In this document: in pieces, positions 1 through 18,041 of the stretch
Position numbering within the stretch: the first letter of the stretch is position 1
Layout of the letters: each line of letters starts with the position of its first letter
Assembly: GCF_000485595.1 (NCBI RefSeq)
Contig: NW_014578585.1
Location: 15,215 to 63,853, forward strand
DNA: 48,639 nt
Reading direction: 5' to 3'
Origin: Priapulus caudatus
Taxonomy: Eukaryota > Priapulida > Priapulimorpha > Priapulimorphida > Priapulidae
Notes under the pieces: model-generated
Database searches by the model: none
What the model saw: the letters and a program-made list of their open reading frames with translations, nothing else
Told to the model about the DNA's origin: nothing
Made by a program: the position numbers and the translations under genes

Positions 1-639
1 TTGCCATAAGGTAGTATGATTATGCATGACACGAAGTATTTGCTAGTCTAGTACTGAAGAAATTAGCGTTTGGATGCGCATTGTGCGGCTTTAAGGAATC
101 ATATACATCAGCATATGTAATCAATATCAATGAGGATGTGGAGATGGCGATTGGTGTAATATAAGCAGGGCCGTAGGCTCTCGGGGCAAGAGAGCGGCTG
201 TCCATGTCCGGCTTACCAAGTAAATATCTTTGTAGAAAATAAAATAAAGGTCTAATAAATGGAAAAAACAATGAAATATGCGTAATAATCATGTTGCTAT
301 TCATTAAACCCTCCACGACCTAACATATTATGCAGGAGCTGCGCTTTTCACTCGTTATTACATTGCTGATCCTCGGAATTTTGCCAGTATTGTTTACAGT
401 GTGCCAGTACATAGTATTTCAATTAAATAATATTTAATAAACTTGAGAAGGGCTGGGTATAGAAGTGCGTGAGTAGTAGGCCTATGGGAAACGTCGCCAT
501 CTATTTGGTCATTATCATATAATATAGTGGTATGAAAATTAATCACCTTATAGTGATTACGTGAGGGATCGGAATTTATTTTTTCAATATCATTTTCAAT
601 CAATTACTTAATCAATTCAAAACATTTTTTTAAATGGTA

Positions 640-1440
640 CCATTTCTTTCTTTTTTCATGGTATTTGGCAATTACTTAACATGCATGATCACGCGTCTTT
701 CGATATGCTTGGTTAAATTATGATATAAAGATGAAGGTAATTTTATGTCAACCTAATAGTAGAAATTCACTCTTTAAATTAAACGTAAAATTTTGACAAA
801 ATGTTATTTAATTCATATGAAAAAGGCTGCATAGAATTGCATGTCTCACGGAACACATACCGCCATCATCCATTTTTTTCTTTATATTTTAAGTGCTACG
901 TCAGCCAGGATTACTGGGCACCTTGCAATTATTAAAGTCAGATATTAAGAATTACTTTTCACATCAATATAGGGCGGCAAAGATAATTATGCTGTCTACT
1001 TTAAGAACAAAATATTAGAATAGTATTACTTTATTTGGTGGATACTAAGTATGCACGATTACGGGTCCTTCGCTATGCTACTGTGAAATTTGATACGACC
1101 AAGCAACTTAATTATGATTGTTAAATTGCGATATTGGAATCGAGATTATTTTATGTTAAACTAATAGCAGGTGTGAACTCTCTATGTTAAACATTGGAGT
1201 AATAATTCTGATCAGAATGATTACTCCAAGGTTAAACATAAAATATCAACAGGATACTATTTAATTCATTTGATAAAGGCTTAACAGATTTGCCTTGCAG
1301 AACACATACCGCCATCTAATAGCTGATTATAATTTACCAGTGTCATGTTAGTTGGGAATAATATGTATTCACGTAAGATATCATAAATTAGTTTTTCTAT
1401 CAATATACTGCGGCGAGTATATATTCTCTATTGAAAGAAT
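640..1440. repeat. Diverged tandem duplication of about 390 bp
   Basis: Two adjacent stretches (about 680-1010 and 1050-1440) share ordered words: a GCATGATCACG / GCACGATTACG start, a TATTTAATTCAT block, and the shared GAACACATACCGCCATC at about 850-867 and 1300-1316. The second copy carries a 36-bp palindromic insertion that the first lacks. No coding signal is seen. This is probably an old non-coding tandem repeat. Confidence 0.55.
1195..1230. mobile_element. 36-bp palindrome flanked by 9-bp direct repeats
   Basis: The arms begin TGGAGTAATAATTCTGATC and fold back on themselves. The flanks are GTTAAACAT at 1186-1194 and again at 1231-1239. The sister repeat near 780 shows the unoccupied form, so this looks like an insertion with target duplication. 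The GGAGTAATAAT core resembles the hairpin family at 12203, 16470 and 20370, but the flanking duplication is longer. Confidence 0.5.
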
Positions 1441-2650
1441 TTTTTAAATAGCACTTTATTAAGGATATTCTCATGGTTTTAGGCAAAATTTTACCGATTT
1501 TTCATTTTCAACTTTATTCGATGGCTAACACTATGTGCCACCTGTGTACATGCTCATTTCTCCATATAACGGTACATGTAAACTTTTAGAGCGTTTTGAT
1601 TGCCCACGTACACGTGTAGTGAGCAGCAGCTGACGTTACTGATGACGTCAGAGACATTATACAACCATAATTTTTATGATATTCACTACGCCAGTATCAT
1701 TCAGCATCAACCCTCCTACAGCTGTCATCTGCCAGTAATAGTTGAAATTGCCGCGCGACCGAACATAGCCCCGTTTCCCTTGTTACACCCCTTGCATTTA
1801 GGCGCGTGTTTGTTGACACATAGCTTAGTAACGGCATGCGGTACACATCGTACGCGCGTTTTGCATGAAAGTGCGGTGGTAACCTCGTAATTTCTCATAA
1901 TTTCTCAAGGTGCATGGCACATATTACCAATTTAGTGGTGTCAGTTAGTCATTGATATGTCACAGTAAGTACTAACAGTAGATGTTTCACATACGTTCGC
2001 ACACAGGCGGTCGATCATTGTGAAAAATAGAAAAACGCTGATTTCTCCGTTTCGATTTCTGACATAGTAGCCGATGTATAAATGGATATTTCTCTGTGAT
2101 TACAACTCGGATTAATTTAATTTTACACTCGTTTTAATGGTAACATATTGCTGTAAAGACGCGCGTCAGGGATTGTTATTAAGTGCCGTATTTTATTAGC
2201 TATGCCTCTTTATTCGCTAAAATTTTCAATTCTAACACAACTTGATTTTTAAGCAGTTTTTTTCATTTTTCTCATTAAATATGAAACTTAAAGAAAAATC
2301 CAGATGCGCTATTTTGGTACATATTGTGCTTAACCTGTGGCGAAAATTTTGCTTCCTCACTTTTTGTTGTAATTGAGAAATATCCAAAATACCATTTTTA
2401 CATAGAAATTCAAAATTTGTGTGGTAACATAATTAGGTGCTGGAAATTTCATGAAATTTTTTGGCTTGAGCATAGAGATATATCTCCTCTATAAATAAAA
2501 CGTGTGATTGATTTAATTCATTCGTCAATAAACGTTTAATCTTCATTAGAGCAATACCCGTGCAAAAGGTTGAGAGTATCCGAGAAGATACTGGGCATGC
2601 GCGAACAGGGGGTTATCGCACGATTATGCACCGTATGATTGGCAAAGTGA
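1440..2650. other. Non-coding stretch, nothing recognised
   Basis: AT-rich sequence without a convincing exon. A perfect cAMP-response-type octamer TGACGTCA occurs at 1643-1650, but no gene start can be tied to it. The first 640 bases of the window are likewise unassigned. A short open frame on the minus strand at 20-316 has no family signature that I recognise. Confidence 0.4.
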
Positions 2651-2667
2651 GAGATTCGGATAAAAAC

Positions 2668-2678
2668 CCATACACACA

Positions 2679-2721
<43 letters not shown>

Positions 2722-2730
2722 TCGCACGCA

Positions 2731-2803
<73 letters not shown>

Positions 2804-2832
2804 CTAGTCATTATTATTATTATTATTATTAT
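2668..2832. repeat. Compound microsatellite (ACGC)n-(AC)n-(AT)n-(ATT)n
   Basis: Successive ACGC, AC, AT and ATT runs. The ATT part abuts the LINE tail on its right and may be the trinucleotide 3' tail of that element. Open frames through it (HTHT, CVCV, ARTHART) are repeat artefacts. Confidence 0.9.
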
Positions 2833-3180
2833 TTCCAAAGTGGATCACGGCATTAGCCGGTGGCTTCTGGGTTGACCGTGTCCCAACCTGGGACATAGGG
2901 ATTCAATCCAGAATTTTTTCGCAGGATGTGTGCTGTTCCCAGTAGTGCGATTTTCTGCACTTCTTGGGCGGTGTGGTGGCCAGGGAGTTCCTTAAGGTTC
3001 TTCTCAAAACCATTCTTTATAGAGCCAAGGGCTCCAACCACCACTGGTACAATTTTCGTCTTAGTATTCCACATCCTCCTAATTTCGATCTCCAGATCTT
3101 TGTACTTGGTGAGTTTGTCTCTTTCCTTCACCATGATGTTAGAGTCATCTGGTACGGCTACGTCAATCAACGATTTTACG
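2833..3180 (-). mobile_element. LINE-type non-LTR retrotransposon 3' end (truncated)
   Basis: The minus-strand frame reads [17 protein letters not shown], then [25 protein letters not shown] and [14 protein letters not shown]. This resembles the short C-terminal segment found after the reverse transcriptase domain of many invertebrate non-LTR elements (VIDVACPGD...KYQDLAREI...VPVVIGALG...ARILRRVL). No reverse transcriptase core remains. The frame ends at PEATG near 2853, followed by an (ATA)n tail, as expected for a 5'-truncated insertion. Related tails occur at 29743-29880 and 40335-40560. Confidence 0.7.
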
Positions 3181-3297
3181 AATAATAATAATAATAATAA
3201 TTGTAATAATATAATAATATTAATAATAATAATAATAATAATAATACGATAAATCGTTATTATTATTATTATTACTATTATTATCATTATTATTTCC
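3180..3297. repeat. (AAT)n / (TTA)n microsatellite
   Basis: AAT repeats change to TTA repeats around CGATAAATCG near 3246-3255, giving a foldback. It lies between the LINE tail and the pogo-like element. Confidence 0.85.
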
Positions 3298-3303
3298 TCT
3301 AGG

Positions 3304-6281
3304 TAGGGGAGAGTGGGGCACCTTAAACATAGGGGCACCTTAAACCATTGCTCTCAACTTTTTATTTAGTAAGTTTTTCCAACAGATGTCACCACTGCGT
3401 ATTCCCCTTCCTGCAAGGGACGTGTTCACCACAATCATTCAGACCTCCTCAAACGACATCAAAATTTGTACAGAAAATCGCCTTTTTCTGCACTCGGAGT
3501 AAAATTTTGTGGGTAAGTTGCAGTTTGAATTGTAGTCTATAGATGCTAGATAATTTCTATCATATAATCACATGTTGTAGTCTTAGATAGGATGTTTATG
3601 AAGAAAAAGTTTGAAATTGGCTAGGCTTCGTTTTTGCCAGCAAGGTCGTCTCATTCAACATGGCGACTTGTGGGGCACTTTGAACTACAAAACTCGGGGC
3701 AGGTTGAACATGGTTCAAGGTGCCCCACTCAATGGTTCAATGTGCCCCATCGTATTGAAACGTATCCATATGATGATAGAAACTCGCATACGCCTTACTA
3801 TACTAAGTTCTTGAATATTGATACTCACCTTCTTCTGTTCTTGAATATTGATACTACTCACTTTCCATCATTCCAGACCATGGTACGAAACTATAAAACC
3901 AAAACGGGTTGCGGCAAAACCGACGGGGGCCTGATGAATAGGGCCGTAGAAGAGGTAATCAATGGCCGATCAGTTCGTCAGGTTAGTCGGGATTTGAAAG
4001 TTGACAGGATAACATTATCCCGATACGTGAAAAAACACCTGGCTGGACAGACAGAAAGAAATGAAGATTTCAAGCCCCATTTTAACACCAGGCAGGTATT
4101 TACCCAACAAGAAGAAGATGGCTTACAGGAATACATATTAACCTGTTCGCTGATGTTTCATGGTCTAGGGTACGAGGCATCAAGAAAACTTGCTTACGAG
4201 TACGCAATCAGAAAGGGAAAAAATATCCCTGAATCTTGGAGACAAAATGGCCGGAAAAGATTGGATGATCGGATTCATGAAGCGCCATACTGGTGTGTCA
4301 CTGCGCGCTCCAGAAGCCACTAGTATGGCAAGAGCTCAGGGCTTTAACAGGACGTCCGTTAAAACGTTTTTTGAGCTGTGGACGAAAACTCTTGCTGAGA
4401 AGAGGTTCGGGGCAGAAGCTGTCTTCAATTTAGATAAAACCGGTATAACAACAGTACAGAACATCCCGAAAGTTCTGGCCAGTAGAGGTTCGAAGCAGGT
4501 AGGGCAGATAACTGCAGCCGAGCGCGGGACTCTTGTGACTGTATGCTGTTGCGTGAGTGCCACAGGAAAAGCCTTACCTCCAGTCATAATTTTCCCGAGG
4601 GTGCATTTCAAGGAGCACATGACCAAAGGGGCACCACAAGGAACTCTAGGTCTAGCAACACAGACCGGATGGATGAATGGTGAACTCTTTCCAAACGTCC
4701 TGCAGCACTTCATCAAACATATGGGTAGCTCACCTGTGGAACCCAGGGTACTCTTTATGGATAACCATGAATCCCATCTTGGAAATGAGGTGGTAGAGAT
4801 GGCACGAGAACACGGACTGTCTATAATAACATTCCCTCCCCACACGTCACATAAGCTGCAACCCCTTGATGTCACCGTCTATGGACCACTAAAAACGCAC
4901 TATAAAAGGGCCGTGAACGAGTGGAACCTGAGTAATCCTGGTAAGCGCATCACAATATATGATCTGCCGGAATGTTTCACTAGGGCATTTTTTCGCGCTC
5001 TATCGCATGAGAATATCACATCAGGTTTCCAGAAGACGGGACTTTGTCCACTAAACTCTGATGTATTTACTGATGACGAATTCTTAGCGGCTTCTGTCTT
5101 CGTAAATCGTAGTCCCGATGCTCCTGTCGATGATTCAGTACCTGGTGACGACATTGCGGAGAACGCAGATGATCAACATGAAAACGTGAATGATAACATT
5201 ATCACCGAATAGCTCATCTGACCATAAAACTAGTTTTTCGGAGCTAGTAGATCTGAGACCATTGCCTAAACGAAAACCAGCTAACCAGATGAAACCTCGT
5301 TCAAGAGCGGTTGTTGGCTGCAAATTAATCACCAGTACTCCGGAAATGAAAACCCTGCTTGAAAAGATGAAACATAAGAAAACAAGAACAAAGAAGGCCC
5401 CATCAGCACGGCCAGCAATAGTCCCGGTGCAAGTCATAGCAACTCCAGATGATGATTCTGAAGAAGATGACGATAGCGTCGTACTCACTGATTCTAGTGA
5501 GGAATTTGATGAGGTGTTTGTTGACGACTTTGTTGATCAGTCAAAAGAGCCCGGCAAGGACGACTTTGTATTGATAAAGTTTATTCCTTCGAATAAGAAA
5601 AGTACAGGTCGTGATGTCTACTATGTGGGGCAAATTATTGAAATTGTAGAGGAAGATGGCGAGAGTCTTTATGATGTAGATTTCTATCGCCAATCCAGTA
5701 AAATGCCTGGTCGATTCATCAAGCCAGTCATTTATGACCGTGATAAGGTGGAACGAGGAGACATAACCATGTGCCTACCCCAACCAACCGCCATAGGTGG
5801 AACTAAAAGAGTGCAATCCATGATAAACTTTAATGTGGATATTCGTGCCTACAGCATACAGTAGATAATCGACCTTGAACTTGAGATCTGTAAATGACTT
5901 CTGTGGTTTGTAGACAGTGGACAATATAGGATAATTTCATTTTTGTGCGAGAAAATTGATAGTTATATGCAGTAATTCGGCATATATGTAATATAAGTTT
6001 TGTCTATATTCACAAATTCATCGCGTTTTTAGTTCCTGTATGTTGGTTTAACCTACCCCAAAGCGATGTTCAAGGTGCCCCACTCGTGGGGCACATTGAA
6101 CCACCTTAACTTGTCATTTTGAAATCAGAAATTCATGAAGCAGAATTCCGCGTTTGTTCTTGCTGCAGTTTATATACTAGAACATGAAGTTTCACTTGAA
6201 TAACTTTTAGTATACATCCTGTCTATCCCCTAGTTTTTGTTCCGGAAAAACTGAAAACCCTGTTTAAAGTGTCCCACTCTA
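3304..6281 (+). mobile_element. pogo/Tigger-like DNA transposon
   Basis: The ends match in inverted orientation: GAGTGGGGCACCTTAAACA at 3311-3329 and, on the other strand, GAGTGGGACACTTTAAACA ending at 6279. A TA follows the right end (6280-6281). On the left the nearest TA is at 3304-3305, five bases outside the match, so the exact target duplication is unresolved. Subterminal copies of a GTGGGGCAC-TTGAAC word occur near 3331, 3671, 3691-3750 and 6066-6105, often head to head. They are likely transposase binding sites. The element encodes the frameshifted transposase at 3882-5864. If CS-A continues leftward, the element sits in one of its introns. Confidence 0.85.
3882..5864 (+). pseudogene. 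pogo/Tigger-like transposase, two frameshifts
   Basis: DDE-superfamily (pogo-type DDD) transposase. The first frame starts at the ATG at 3882 (MVRNYKTKTG) and has a pipsqueak-like helix-turn-helix (AVEEVINGRSVRQVSRDLKV) followed by a CENP-B-like region (FTQQEEDGLQEYILTCS). The frame breaks at about 4243-4247. The second frame carries the catalytic core: NLDKTG (first Asp, about 4433), FMDNHESH (second Asp, about 4760) and [13 protein letters not shown] (third Asp, about 4867). That frame ends at a stop at 5210-5212. The homologous tail (SELVDLRPLPKRKP, TSTPEMKTLLEKMK, an acidic stretch, then DVYYVGQIIEIVEEDG) resumes in the original frame from about 5190 to 5864. All three catalytic residues remain, so the decay is mild or the breaks are sequencing indels. 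Confidence 0.85.
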
Positions 6282-6419
6282 ATTGCTTAGGCTACGGCAG
6301 GGATTAGGCATACAAGACTAAATAGGTGTTAATCAAATATAAATATAAATTGGCCTTAAAAACCACAATTTAAGAATAATTTTTCCAAGATTGCTGTATG
6401 ATCATGTGTGTCTGCATAC

Positions 6420-11878
<5,459 letters not shown>

Positions 11879-12131
11879 CTGCGCGATTTGTTTAGATTAG
11901 TGTTCCAACCTAAATCGCTGGAATTCGTTATGGTTTTCTCCAATGTGGTAATATAATGCAATCTATATTAATATATACAGTGGATGCACTAGTTTCTAAG
12001 GCTTCTTGAAAATAAGATTTGGATTCCCGTCAGTCACTTGAATGATGACTATCAGAATATTCTCTCTGTTAAAGAGAGGATGGGAAGTAAAGAGAAATAA
12101 ATTGAAAGAGAGGAAGAGAGAGAGAGCGCGC

Positions 12132-12162
<31 letters not shown>

Positions 12163-12202
12163 GCCGTCCTTTCCACTGTTATAGGGTAATGGCTATATGT
12201 GC

Positions 12203-12273
12203 ATCAGGAGTAGATAATAGGGAACCCCTAGGATAATAGGGAACCCTAGGATTCCCTATTATCTACTCCTGAT
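12203..12273. mobile_element. 71-bp palindromic hairpin insertion (ATCAGGAGT family)
   Basis: Termini ATCAGGAGTAGATAATAGGG and its reverse complement, flanked by GTGC on both sides (12199-12202 and 12274-12277). The middle holds two direct copies of an ATAATAGGGAACCC word. Shares ends with the hairpins at 16470-16540 and 20370-20422. Confidence 0.55.
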
Positions 12274-14072
12274 GTGCATATATATACAGTGAACGATCAT
12301 TCGCTTGCTGTGCCAAATTACACAACATCAATCTACTAACTAACATTTTGGCCCCAAATAATAGAATAAATCGTTTCGATAAATCAACTCTTCCAGTTCT
12401 CTTAGTTCTCCACCATCTCCCTCATGATGGTTTTTGCCTTCTTGCTTTACATTTATCTCTTTATTCTACTTTAACAATACCACTATGTATAATACCAATT
12501 ATTTAATCAATCCCGCCTTATTCCACGTTATCAATCCCCTCTGTATCTCAGACATATTACAATCTTCTCCTTCTCCTGTTGCTGTTGTTGCTGCTTTTGC
12601 TGTTGTTCCTCCGCCCCCTTCTTCTTCTACTTTTCCATCTCATCTTCGAGTTCCAATATGCCCTTTATAGCACTTCCATCACACGCGTGTCCTTTTTATA
12701 CCTTATCTTCGCCTACTGCTTTTCATAGCACACTCTATTTTTCTACCGCGCCTATCTTCCTCTTACATATTATATCTTAATTAACTCCTTTTAGCTTGTC
12801 TATTTGTTACCAATTCTGTCATATTTGTGTTAACTCTCCTTCATTCTAAGCACACTCCAAAGCCCTATTACATCCCATCCATCTATTTCTATACACTCTC
12901 CCACAGTCGTGACATTGATAAAAATCTATTAATTTAGTTAACACCAGGTAACCCAGATACAAATAAAACCCACACTGGAGGAAGCGCTGCATATATTTTT
13001 ATGGTTAGTTATATTGACACATATGAATACGATGCTAATGGAAAAGCTGGCGCGATGCTCTTTCGTTCATTTCCGTGTGTGCAGCGGAAATATGAAAGAA
13101 AATTGAAAGCGATCAAATCGTGCGACTCCGCTGAATAATCAGGGAGATATGCAGCTCCTATTCAACGTGCATAGAGTGGCCAATAGTAATCGTATTTTAC
13201 GGTTATTTCAGTTATTTGGCTTTTATTTTATTTCATTTTTCCAAAACTAGTGACATTATATATAATAATTATAATATTTGACGTAGGTGTATGAAATGGC
13301 TTGGTGACGTCATATAATCATACAATTTATTCGGTCATGACGAATATTGGATACGGTACTTGAGCCAAAGCAAGAATGTGCTATGGCGTGTGCTCAGTAT
13401 AATAGCCACATTTACGTTATGAGTAGGTAAATACGCCGTTGGTACGCCGAGTTCGAGGTCTACCATGTATTTAGTAAAAACAAATGGTACCGAACAATTA
13501 CTCATGGTAGCCGATATACATGACCAACTCGTTGCTTGCCATGCCCACAGTACTCCCTGTCTCCTATCTGACTGTGACCGAATGTGACACTGCGTAACGT
13601 TTCTGACACTGCGTAACAAGATGCGCTTTTATGGACGATGTTTGATTTGAGAGACCTCCATGGCGCTCAGTAAATTTTCTTACTTGATATATATCGATTC
13701 TGTCGGGAGGCGCTCTCTATCTCTCTAGTCAACAAAGATAAGGCCCAGTACGATAAGCACAGATACGTATACAAATATAGATCACTAGTTCAATCGTATC
13801 ATGTAATATAAATTATTTTACGACACTCAGTGGCTAATCAAGGAACTTTTGTCGAGGTATGCTGTAACAAAGTTTGGAGCATGGGTTTGTAATGAGGAGT
13901 GGCGCCAATTCAATAGGTTTTAAAGTGGGATATTAGTTTGTTTTATGAAGATAAATTTACGATATTTAGAGTAACGCATCTCTAGATAGGCTCTAAAGTG
14001 GAAGCGTCTATGTGGAATTCTTCCATTTCAAAAAAGTCATGTGAAACGTATGAAACAAGGATCAAAACACGT

Positions 14073-14074
14073 AG

Positions 14075-14148
<74 letters not shown>

Positions 14149-14158
14149 NNNNNNNNNN

Positions 14159-14216
<58 letters not shown>

Positions 14217-14240
14217 CACCCACACACACACCCACACACA
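14073..14240. repeat. (AC)n microsatellite containing an assembly gap
   Basis: An uninterrupted AC run broken by ten N at 14149-14158. The true length is unknown. Frames across it are spurious. Confidence 0.95.
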
Positions 14241-16469
14241 GGCCAGAAGCTAGCCGTCCATCGGAAAAATATAACAGTGTTGCCCTTACATTTCCAAAAT
14301 GAACATGGATAAGATGGATACATGGATTGAAGGTACAGAAGCCGGGTACATAGATTGACATTTGATGACTAGTTTAAACAAGGTCATTTGAGCAAAAAAT
14401 TTCCTGGTTGCTATTCAGGAACTTACATTTTTATTGTTTCGGTAAACCTTTATTAGAAAAGAATTCGCGGCACGGCATTTGTGATGTTTACTAGGCGTGC
14501 CGAGTATGATTCCTGGTATCTATATCTTATTCGATTTCATAAAAATAAAATAATTGGACCAAATATCTCTGCCAATCTGTTATACTACTAGAAAACGGTA
14601 CAAATGATTATATTCAATACTAATTAGATATAGCTCTCTCGCCACTTCAACTATATTCTCCACCTACTGCCTCGTGCGTGTATACAGACCAACACAACAC
14701 GCGCGCGCATACATGAACACGCACACGCACATACACACGCACGCACGCACGCCCACGCACGCACACACACGCACAACATTTGGTGGTTGAATTGATTTTC
14801 TATTGATTTCCGTCGCAAAAACTGTATCCAACCAAGAACTGCGCATTTGTTACGAATCATTGTTAAGAATTGCCCGCGGTTGTTTAAATTAGTTCTTAGA
14901 ACACCGAGAACAATGATGGCATAAATTTACACTCACCCGTGAAGTGATTTGCTGTTTGACCGTCACACCACCAGTCACGAGGGTTATTCTAATTTAGCTT
15001 CGACCGAGGGTCGAGTTTGAAACTAATATATTATCAACTAACATCTGTATGAAAGGAATCCTTCTGTCTCACTCGAGTACGAACCATCTAAACTGTTGTC
15101 CTGACACATAAATTTAGAGCCGTCACATATCGTGTAGGAAATTATTCATCAACTAGGTATTTGCACTTTGGTTCCAAGAGACGTCATGATATTTCCCCGC
15201 ACCTCATTTGTATATGGCTACTGATGTTGACAATAAACGGAGAGATTCGATATTCTAGGCTAGATAAAGTAAGCAAATATTGTTGACACAACCTATAACG
15301 CTATCTGTTTTGTCTGATCAAATAACGCAATTACTAGCACTTGCTACTGACAATGTATAATAGTTTACCCGTATTGCCTATTTCGTCCCCGAAAAATTGT
15401 TCAATGAACTTCATAACCAATGCTAGGTATTCAATAATTTGATAATTACCGACCAAATATGTTTTTAGAAATGTCTTCATATGTGCAATACTACGTAGAT
15501 AGAATCGGTTTGAACTTTGGCCTTGACGTGGTCCAGTGGCAAAACCCTCTTAGGTCCCTATTAAACCTCTCTTAAGTCGCGTAAGTCATGGTCATACTAT
15601 CTAGAGTAAACGTAAACAAACGAGAAAAGTATCCCGCTACCTATATCTACCGATATCTACACAGCGGAGATAAGTAAATGGATTACATATACTGCGATAA
15701 ACCGATATTCACATATATGCGTATGCACATGTTCATGGTACACACACGCCCTATCAAAATCAGAACTAGTTATAGTATTAGAACTAAGTATAGTTATATT
15801 ACACAGAATGAGCTAAAAACAGGAATCCTTTACTCTATATCTGCTAGTGCGTTTTAATGAGTATGCTCTTAATTATACAGTTAATCCCATCCGTCCATGA
15901 ATCATGATGTGATGCCCTCGTTATGCGCTCGTAATTAAGCTTCGTGCGTGTCGGCGGCCAAATTACCATACCTCCTCGATATGGGTGTTAAAGTGGCTGT
16001 CGAAGCATGCTTTACGTTAACCTTCAATTTTGCTGTTCAGGGGGCCCGTTGTCAGAAACATCGTAAAGTTAATGCTAATGCTAATCGTAATGTTAATGCT
16101 AAGATAACACTTACGACTAATGTTAATGTTACGAGATTAGCGTTGACAGAAACACATCGTAGCTACCACAAGCACTTGGAACGTCTCAATAAAAAAAAAG
16201 GTAAATAAACACGAAATGTACCAAAGTCTTAATGTTTCTCTACTTTATTTCGCCTATAATCACCTGTAAATGCCGGTCAAATGCTCATCTGCAACACACA
16301 AGTACACCGAACGCCCGCCCGCGCTGTGCTGCCTGCACAAACAACATGAATAAGAGAGCTCATAATTTCATGTCACAAGGCTGCTGATTGGATAAGAATC
16401 AATCACAAAATTCAAATTCATACACATTTATTGTACATCACAGTAAATTGTCAGTAATATATGTATATT

Positions 16470-16540
16470 ATCAGGAGTTAATAATGACAAACTTGACAAA
16501 CAAATAATGACAAACAAATTTGTCATTATTAACTCCTGAT
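16470..16540. mobile_element. 71-bp palindromic hairpin insertion (ATCAGGAGT family)
   Basis: Begins ATCAGGAGTTAATAATGACA and ends with its complement, flanked by ATT on both sides. It lies in one arm of the larger palindrome. The opposite arm near 17030-17045 reads straight through as the unoccupied site, with a single ATT, which supports a clean insertion with a 3-bp duplication. Confidence 0.65.
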
Positions 16541-17154
16541 ATTATGATGGCTAACCACATATAAATAATATTTGATGAAAAACGACACGGTCTTGAATTT
16601 ATTCTGCACAACAAGACAAATTGTCACACTGTAACACGAGACGCGAGTGTCGTGGTCAGTGCAAAAGTATTTAAAACAAGAGAACAAATGCCATGCGCCA
16701 TTGTTTTGCTTGTTACGAGAACGAAAAATCTTTGCAAATATCCTCTTAACATTACGAGAGCCCAGTCCCTCTCGTAACTTTAATATTAAGATGTAAATAA
16801 CACATATAGACTGAGAATTACAATTATAGTGATATTATATTTTATATTAATGAGTAATATCATGTGTTTTTCTTGAAAAACTCGTCAAAAACATTAATTA
16901 TCTACCGATCGTGAAGCAAAACAAAACATTTACAAATGGCGCATGGCATTTGTTCTCTTGTTTTAAATACTTTTGCACTGACCACGTTTTTGGCGTTTTT
17001 CATCAAATAATATTTATCTGTGGTTAGCCATCATAATATGCATAAATTACTGTGATACACAATAAATGTGTATGAATTTAAATTTTGTGATCGATTCTCA
17101 TCCAATCAGCAGCATTGTGACATGAAATTATGAAGTTCCTGTTATCGTGAGTTT

Positions 17155-17425
17155 GCTCGTAGCTACGGCTCATAGGGTCTATGTCCCCCAGGGTACTGCC
17201 GGAACGTACCCTGGGTTATGGTTAGAGGTAGAGTTAGGGTTTGAGTTAGGGTTAGAGTTAGGGAGTAGGCGTAGGCGACTCCCCAGACTCGTTAGTGGAG
17301 TAGGCGAGGTACGGTCCGGCATATTAGATAGTACCAGGGTACGTTCCAGTATACCGGACCGTACCCAGGGTACGTTCCGGCAGTACCCCGGGGGACATAG
17401 ACCCTCTCAGAGTAGCTACGATGTG
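17155..17425. repeat. Nested inverted repeat with TTAGGG-like core
   Basis: Arms of about 50-60 bp (CGTAGCTAC...GGGTCTATGTCCCCC...GGTACTGCCGGAACGTACCC) lie at 17158-17216 and 17350-17425 in inverse orientation. The loop contains GTTAGGGTT words resembling degenerate telomere repeat. Confidence 0.65.
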
Positions 17426-17527
17426 TTTCTGTCAACGCTACTCTCGTAACATTAACATTAGTCGTAAGTGTTATCTTAGCATTAACATTAGCATTAACGT
17501 TACGATGTTTCTGACAACGGGCCCCTG

Positions 17528-18041
17528 GTTTAAATTACTGTTATTTTAAAATTAGTATACGCTGTATATTTCGCGGTGGTGTAATTTTCGCGAATTTCGC
17601 GAACGCGTGCCCGACCGCGAAAATAACAACACGCGAATAATTTATACCGACTAATACAGAACAATTCATAATTCACCGACCGCGAAATTAACCACTCGTT
17701 AATTGTCCGTCAAGTCTGAATTCACGAAAATATCTGTACGCGAAAAATATGGCGTATACAGTAGGTAAAAAGGGTAAGCCTACCATCTAGGTAAACTAAA
17801 CTAGGTTAAAAATTTGATGTTTGTATCACCAGTTTCACATGCCTATGGTGGTTAACAATTAACCTACTCATGGTGGTAAAGATAGATAGGAGATAGACCT
17901 AGATAGACATGTCATGTCATCGAATATGGGTAGCACAGACATTTGGTCCAGCGATCTTAGTGTCATAGGCCTCCTAAAGGGGCAGCAGGGTGAGAGAAGG
18001 TCCATGTTGGTGTTTGATCTTAGCAAATAAACCACGGAGTG
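17528..18041. other. Non-coding, CpG-bearing stretch
   Basis: Contains TTCGCG/CGCGAA words in both orientations between 17565 and 17750, like a decayed inverted-repeat element. No exon recognised. Confidence 0.35.

Larger units (their letters stand above)
11879..16037. other. Intergenic region upstream of CS-A
   Basis: Mostly AT-rich sequence with no convincing exon. It contains a (GA)n run at 12108-12162, a short palindrome at 12203-12273, a pyrimidine-rich stretch at about 12560-12660, and AC repeats at 14073-14240 and 14690-14775. The CS-A promoter should be here if the first coding exon is near 11878, but no core promoter can be assigned. Confidence 0.5.
16038..17527. mobile_element. 1.5 kb foldback element with long inverted arms
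   Basis: Both ends read CAGGGG(G)CCCGTTGTCAGAAACATCG inward, followed by about 115 bp of imperfect inverted repeat rich in AATGTTAATGCTA words. Further inward, 16372-16460 pairs with about 17030-17140, and 16545-16700 with about 16915-17030, so much of the element is one large hairpin. A nested inverted repeat (17155-17425) and a small hairpin (16470-16540) interrupt the arms. There is no transposase, so it is a non-autonomous DNA element. The short open frame at 15948-16208 is not a gene. Confidence 0.75.

Noticed and set aside
4336-5488. Minus-strand open frames opposite the transposase
   Set aside because: Shadows of the plus-strand transposase, whose catalytic motifs are clear.
13335-13619. 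Minus-strand frame of 94 residues upstream of CS-A
   Set aside because: No hydrophobic pattern, family motif or splice support; treated as chance.
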